A stretch of DNA of 41,867 nt from Utricularia gibba. Its lineage: Eukaryota; Streptophyta; Magnoliopsida; Lamiales; Lentibulariaceae. A program made the translations under genes and the position numbers. The notes under the pieces were generated by a model, which worked only from the letters and a program-made list of their open reading frames with translations, did no database searches and was not told where the DNA came from. The stretch lies in the NCBI GenBank assembly GCA_002189035.1, contig NEEC01000048.1, positions 1 to 41,867 on the forward strand, written 5' to 3'. Below, piece after piece: positions 37,334 to 41,867 of this stretch (the first letter of the stretch is position 1; every line of letters begins with the position of its first letter).

Positions 37334-39666
37334 TAAGTATAATGCGGATCGAGCGCGTATTTTTTATTTTAATATTTTTTATTAGCATTCGAACGTTAGG
37401 TATGCTGCGGATCGAGCGTATATTTTTCACTCTCATATTTTTATTAGCCTTAGATCCTTAGGTATACTTTGGATCGAGTGCATATTCATTTATTTTAAAT
37501 CTTAATTAGCGTTCCACCGTTAGGAGCAATTTAGAACGTGTATACATTACAATGCCATGCCACACGGGCGTGGTTTACGCACAACCCACGCCCGTGTGCC
37601 CTTGCAATGTAAACACGCTCCACATTGCTCCTAAGGATCGAGCGTTAACACAAGTTTCAAGTAAACCATCTCCACTCGATCCGAATCATGTCTAAAGACC
37701 GAAAGCCAATAAAAATATTAAAATAAAAAATATACGCTCGATCCGCATCATATCTTAGAATCGAATGCAAATAGAATCGTTCAAATAAAAAATATACACT
37801 CGATTGGAATCTTAACCAAGGATCGAATGCTAATTAAAATGATTAAAATAAAAATGCACACTCCATCCAAAGTATAACTAAGGGTCGAATGCTAATAAAA
37901 TTAAAAACTAAGAAACTTTCACATGTAGTATATGCTTTAATAACTAACGTATTTACATTATTTATATTTTAATAAACATATATCACATGATTATAAAAAT
38001 ATTTTTTTTGTCATTGTAGAAAGCTCATCACGCCACGCACACCACCCTGGAGAGGTTTCAACAGCTGTTATGAACTCACAACCCCTTGCTCAGCAGATTC
38101 AGTAAAATTCTCTAACACTTGGGCTTCCAACGGATCATATCCCATATTCATTCATACGAAATTGTGCAAGAATAATGTGACTTTGAGTTTGAACTAGATA
38201 GTAGGACGCTGATCGAAGAATGGCCCATCGAGTCTCTAAAATTGGCCGTCCTCGCTCAACAAATGTGGGGTGCACGTGACATCCCAATTTCAACAAATGC
38301 ATCATGATTTTCGTCGAGTGGGCCCATGAGCCCGTCCGAACCCGGGGCCCGGGCCAAGGGCCCCTCGAGAGCGCCCGCCTCAATACGAGGAGGTGTTCCT
38401 TCAAAAACCATATACGCGTCTCGTCACAACCCAACGTTAATAAATGCATCACTTTTTTTGGCGCGCTACTGCTGACTTTGGGCCTGAGTTCGGCACGACC
38501 TCCGGCTCGATCAGGGTGCCCCCCGAGAGCTCCTCCTTAAGTATAAAGTGTGTTGTTGAAAAAAACCGTGTGCGGTTCTCGTGACATCCTAACTTCAACA
38601 AATGCATCACGATTTTCGTCGAGTCGGACGGGACCGGGCTCCCGGGGCCCGGACGAGGCGCAGCGCCCGCTCCCCTCCCCCCCAAAACTAGAAGGTGTTC
38701 CATGGAAAACCATTTAGGCGGCTCGTGACAACCCAAAGTTAATAAATGCATCACTTTCTTTGCCGGGCTACAATGACTTTACGCTCGAGCCTGGTACGAC
38801 GTATGGGAAGATTCGAGTGCCCCCCGAGAGCGTCTCCACAAGTATAAAGCGTGTTGTTGAAAAAACCGTGTTGGGTGCACGTGACATCCTAATTTCAACA
38901 AATGTGTCACGATTTTCGCCGAGTGGGACCAGAGTGGGCTCATCAGCCAGACCGAACCCGGGGCCCAAGCCAAGGGCCCCTCGAGAGCGCCCCCCACAAA
39001 ACTAGATGGTGTTCCACGAAAAAAAATTAGGCGGCTCGTGATAACCCAACGCTAAGAAATGCATCCCTTTTTTCGCCGGGCTAAAACTGACTTTGGGCTC
39101 ATGCCCGGCGCGACCCCCAGCCCGTGTGCATACGCAGCAGCACCACGAGGCCACATGGGCTTGGTTAATGCCCGCGTGCTCGAGCAGCAGCCACAAGGCC
39201 ATACGGCCGTGGAAAAAAAGAAAAACAACCATAAAATACAATAAGCCAAAAATAAAAATAAAATTGATAAACCCTTGGTTCGGTTCGGGCCCAATCAAAA
39301 CCCGTAGGGTTTAACCCGTTCGGGTTGAACAGAAAGACAACCCCATGGGTCATGCAAACTGTAATACCCAGAATTTCATCGGGTTGGGTCCGAACCTGAA
39401 TGGATCCAACCCAGGCCCATCTCTAATCATAATCATATGATATAGGTTTATTAAATTATAAATAATTGAAATACATTATTTATTAAACCGTAGGATAACT
39501 GTGAAAGCTTCTTTGACTTAATTATTACCATTTGATCCTCAGTTGTACTTTGGATGGAGTGTGTATTTTTACTTTAGTCAATTTAATTAGCATTCGATCC
39601 TTGGTTATGATTCAGATCATATTTGCTATTTTTTTACTTTAAATATTTTTATTATCATTCGATCCT
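37334..39666 (+). repeat. Satellite unit 17 (2333 bp)
   Basis: The foldback spans 37096-37994 and the loop is 37574-37585. It lacks the A inside the C run near 38523 (as in unit 7), one C near 38993 and one A near 39257. The minus-strand frame is split at 38135-38452 and 38449-38754. Confidence 0.95.
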
Positions 39667-41867
39667 TAAGTATAATGCGGATCGAGCGCGTATTTTTATT
39701 TTAATATTTTTTATTAGCATTCGAACGTTAGGTATGCTGCGGATCGAGCGTATATTTTTCACTCTCATATTTTTATTAGCCTTAGATCCTTAGGTATACT
39801 TTGGATCGAGTGCATATTCATTTATTTTAAATCTTAATTAGCGTTCCACCGTTAGGAGCAATTTAGAACGTGTATACATTACAATGCCATGCCACACGGG
39901 CGTGGTTTACGCACAACCCACGCCCGTGTGCCCTTGCAATGTAAACACGCTCCACATTGCTCCTAAGGATCGAGCGTTAACACAAGTTTCAAGTAAACCA
40001 TCTCCACTCGATCCGAATCATGTCTAAAGACCGAAAGCCAATAAAAATATTAAAATAAAAAATATACGCTCGATCCGCATCATATCTTAGAATCGAATGC
40101 AAATAGAATCGTTCAAATAAAAAATATACACTCGATTGGAATCTTAACCAAGGATCGAATGCTAATTAAAATGATTAAAATAAAAATGCACACTCCATCC
40201 AAAGTATAACTAAGGGTCGAATGCTAATAAAATTAAAAACTAAGAAACTTTCACATGTAGTATATGCTTTAATAACTAACGTATTTACATTATTTATATT
40301 TTAATAAACATATATCACATGATTATAAAAATATTTTTTTTGTCATTGTAGAAAGCTCATCACGCCACGCACACCACCCTGGAGAGGTTTCAACAGCTGT
40401 TATGAACTCACAACCCCTTGCTCAGCAGATTCAGTAAAATTCTAACACTTGGGCTTCCAACGGATCATATCCCATATTCATTCATACGAAATTGTGCAAG
40501 AATAATGTGACTTTGAGTTTGAACTAGATAGTAGGACGCTGATCGAAGAATGGCCCATCGAGTCTCTAAAATTGGCCGTCCTCGCTCAACAAATGTGGGG
40601 TGCACGTGACATCCCAATTTCAACAAATGCATCATGATTTTCGTCGAGTGGGCCCATGAGCCCGTCCGAACCCGGGGCCCGGGCCAAGGGCCCCTCGAGA
40701 GCGCCCGCCTCAATACGAGGAGGTGTTCCTTCAAAAACCATATACGCGTCTCGTCACAAACCCAACGTTAATAAATGCATCACTTTTTTGGCGCGCTACT
40801 GCTGACTTTGGGCCTGAGTTCGGCACGACCTCCGGCTCGATCAGGGTGCCCCCCCGAGAGCTCCTCCTTAAGTATAAAGTGTGTTGTTGAAAAAACCGTG
40901 TGCGGTTCTCGTGACATCCTAACTTCAACAAATGCATCACGATTTTCGTCGAGTCGGACGGGACCGGGCTCCCGGGGCCCGGACGAGGCGCAGCGCCCGC
41001 TCCCCTCCCCCCCCAAACTAGAAGGTGTTCCATGGAAAACCATTTAGGCGGCTCGTGACAACCCAAAGTTAATAAATGCATCACTTTCTTTGCCGGGCTA
41101 CAATGACTTTACGCTCGAGCCTGGTACGACGTATGGGAAGATTCGAGTGCCCCCGAGAGCGTCTCCACAAGTATAAAGCGTGTTGTTGAAAAAACCGTGT
41201 TGGGTGCACGTGACATCCTAATTTCAACAAATGTGTCACGATTTTCGCCGAGTGGGACCAGAGTGGGCTCATCAGCCAGACCGAACCCGGGCCCAAGCCA
41301 AGGGCCCCTCGAGAGCGCCCCCCACAAAACTAGATGGTGTTCCACGAAAAAAAATTAGGCGGCTCGTGATAACCAACGCTAAGAAATGCATCCCTTTTTT
41401 CGCCGGGCTAAAACTGACTTTGGGCTCATGCCCGGCGCGACCCCCAGCCCGTGTGCATACGCAGCAGCACCACGAGGCCACATGGGCTTGGTTAATGCCC
41501 GCGTGCTCGAGCAGCAGCCACAAGGCCATACGGCCGTGGAAAAAAGAAAAAAACAACCATAAAATACAATAAGCCAAAAATAAAAAATAAAATTGATAAA
41601 CCCTTGGTTCGGTTCGGGCCCAATCAAAACCCGTAGGGTTTAACCCGTTCGGGTTGAACAGAAAGACAACCCCATGGGTCATGCAAACTGTAATACCCAG
41701 AATTTCATCGGGTTGGGTCCGAACCTGAATGGATCCAACCCAGGCCCATCTCTAATCATAATCATATGATATAGGTTTATTAAATTATAAATAATTGAAA
41801 TACATTATTTATTAAACCGTAGGATAACTGTGAAAGCTTCTTTGACTTAATTATTACCATTTGATCC
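39667..41867 (+). repeat. Satellite unit 18 (partial, 2201 bp, most divergent copy)
   Basis: The foldback spans 39429-40326 and the loop is 39906-39917. The next foldback begins at 41758 and is cut by the window end. Twelve variant sites are visible, mostly homopolymer length changes: near 39696, 40443 (two bases lost), 40760 (one A gained), 40787, 40853 (A to C), 40892, 41016 (A to C), 41153, 41290, 41320, 41374 and 41545. The minus-strand frame is broken into 40465-40734 and 40731-41084. The density of changes is far above that of any other unit. Confidence 0.93.
41758..41867. mobile_element. Foldback element start, truncated by window end
   Basis: The left terminal segment from ATAATCAT through gtgaaagcttc and the first bases of subrepeat L1, then the window stops. 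It shows that another unit continues beyond the window. Confidence 0.78.

Larger units (their letters stand above)
1..41867. repeat. Tandem array of a ~2336-bp macrosatellite unit (17 full copies + 1 partial)
   Basis: The same sequence recurs every 2315-2336 bp from the first base to the last, always in the same orientation. I anchored the units on the recurring motif taagtataatgcggatcgag and read unit lengths of 2315, 2329, 2332, 2333, 2335, 2335, 2335, 2336, 2336, 2335, 2336, 2336, 2336, 2335, 2335, 2334 and 2333, followed by a truncated 2201-bp copy. Every length difference is accounted for by indels located by eye. Neither edge reaches unique DNA, so the real array is longer than the window or the sequence is a concatemer. 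Plant genomes are known to carry satellites with kilobase-scale monomers derived from mobile elements, for example some potato centromere repeats. Assignment to such a class is inference. Confidence 0.97.

Noticed and set aside
1-41867. Ribosomal DNA intergenic spacer array
   Set aside because: No rRNA-like segment occurs anywhere in the 2.3-kb unit, and the units abut directly.
1-41867. CRISPR array or bacterial defence island
   Set aside because: The repeated text is the whole 2.3-kb unit and not short repeats with unique spacers, and there are no protein genes.

Overview
The window is a single tandem array and nothing else: 17 complete copies plus one partial copy of a unit of about 2336 bp, all head to tail in the same orientation, with no flanking single-copy sequence at either edge. 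I found no believable protein-coding gene, rRNA, tRNA, CRISPR array or bacterial operon structure. The composition suggests a nuclear plant satellite (macrosatellite), probably pericentromeric or otherwise heterochromatic. The clues are an AT-rich foldback element, GC-rich subrepeats, telomere-like AAACCC/GGGTTT motifs and spacers of the 'gggttcgggttgggtc' style that plant repeats often carry. The species cannot be named from the sequence, and the plant assignment is inference.

Each unit has two halves of contrasting composition. The first is an AT-rich foldback element of about 899 bp: two long inverted arms built from about 62-65 bp subrepeats (six on the left, five on the right), around a strong central hairpin with a 12-nt loop. 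The second is a block of about 1437 bp. It starts with a leader of about 280 bp that I do not recognise, continues with three GC-rich direct subrepeats of about 300 bp (each made of two related halves of about 150 bp), and ends with an AT-rich and palindrome-rich tail of about 306 bp. Repetition is therefore nested at three scales: 2.3 kb, 0.3 kb (with 0.15-kb halves), and 62 bp in inverted orientation.

Unit starts, phased to base 1 of the window, are 1, 2316, 4645, 6977, 9310, 11645, 13980, 16315, 18651, 20987, 23322, 25658, 27994, 30330, 32665, 35000, 37334 and 39667. Hand comparison gives 42 variant sites against the commonest form, only four of them substitutions. The number per unit runs 5, 6, 4, 3, 2, 1, 1, 0, 0, 1, 0, 0, 0, 1, 1, 2, 3, 12, so the centre is essentially identical and both ends are noisy. 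Because the minimum sits at the centre of the window and the changes are mainly homopolymer length differences, this looks more like a long-read contig with poorly polished ends than like biological array-edge divergence, although both are possible.

The long reading frames on both strands are by-products of the GC-rich subrepeats. The best one, 206 codons on the minus strand, is intact in 11 of 18 units and broken or shortened by one-base changes in the rest. Units 8, 9, 11, 12 and 13 carry the consensus, and unit 9 (18651-20986) is annotated in full detail as the representative. The most interesting possibility is that this is a young satellite made by amplifying a chimera of a foldback element and a GC-rich repeat, each copy of which could form a long hairpin.
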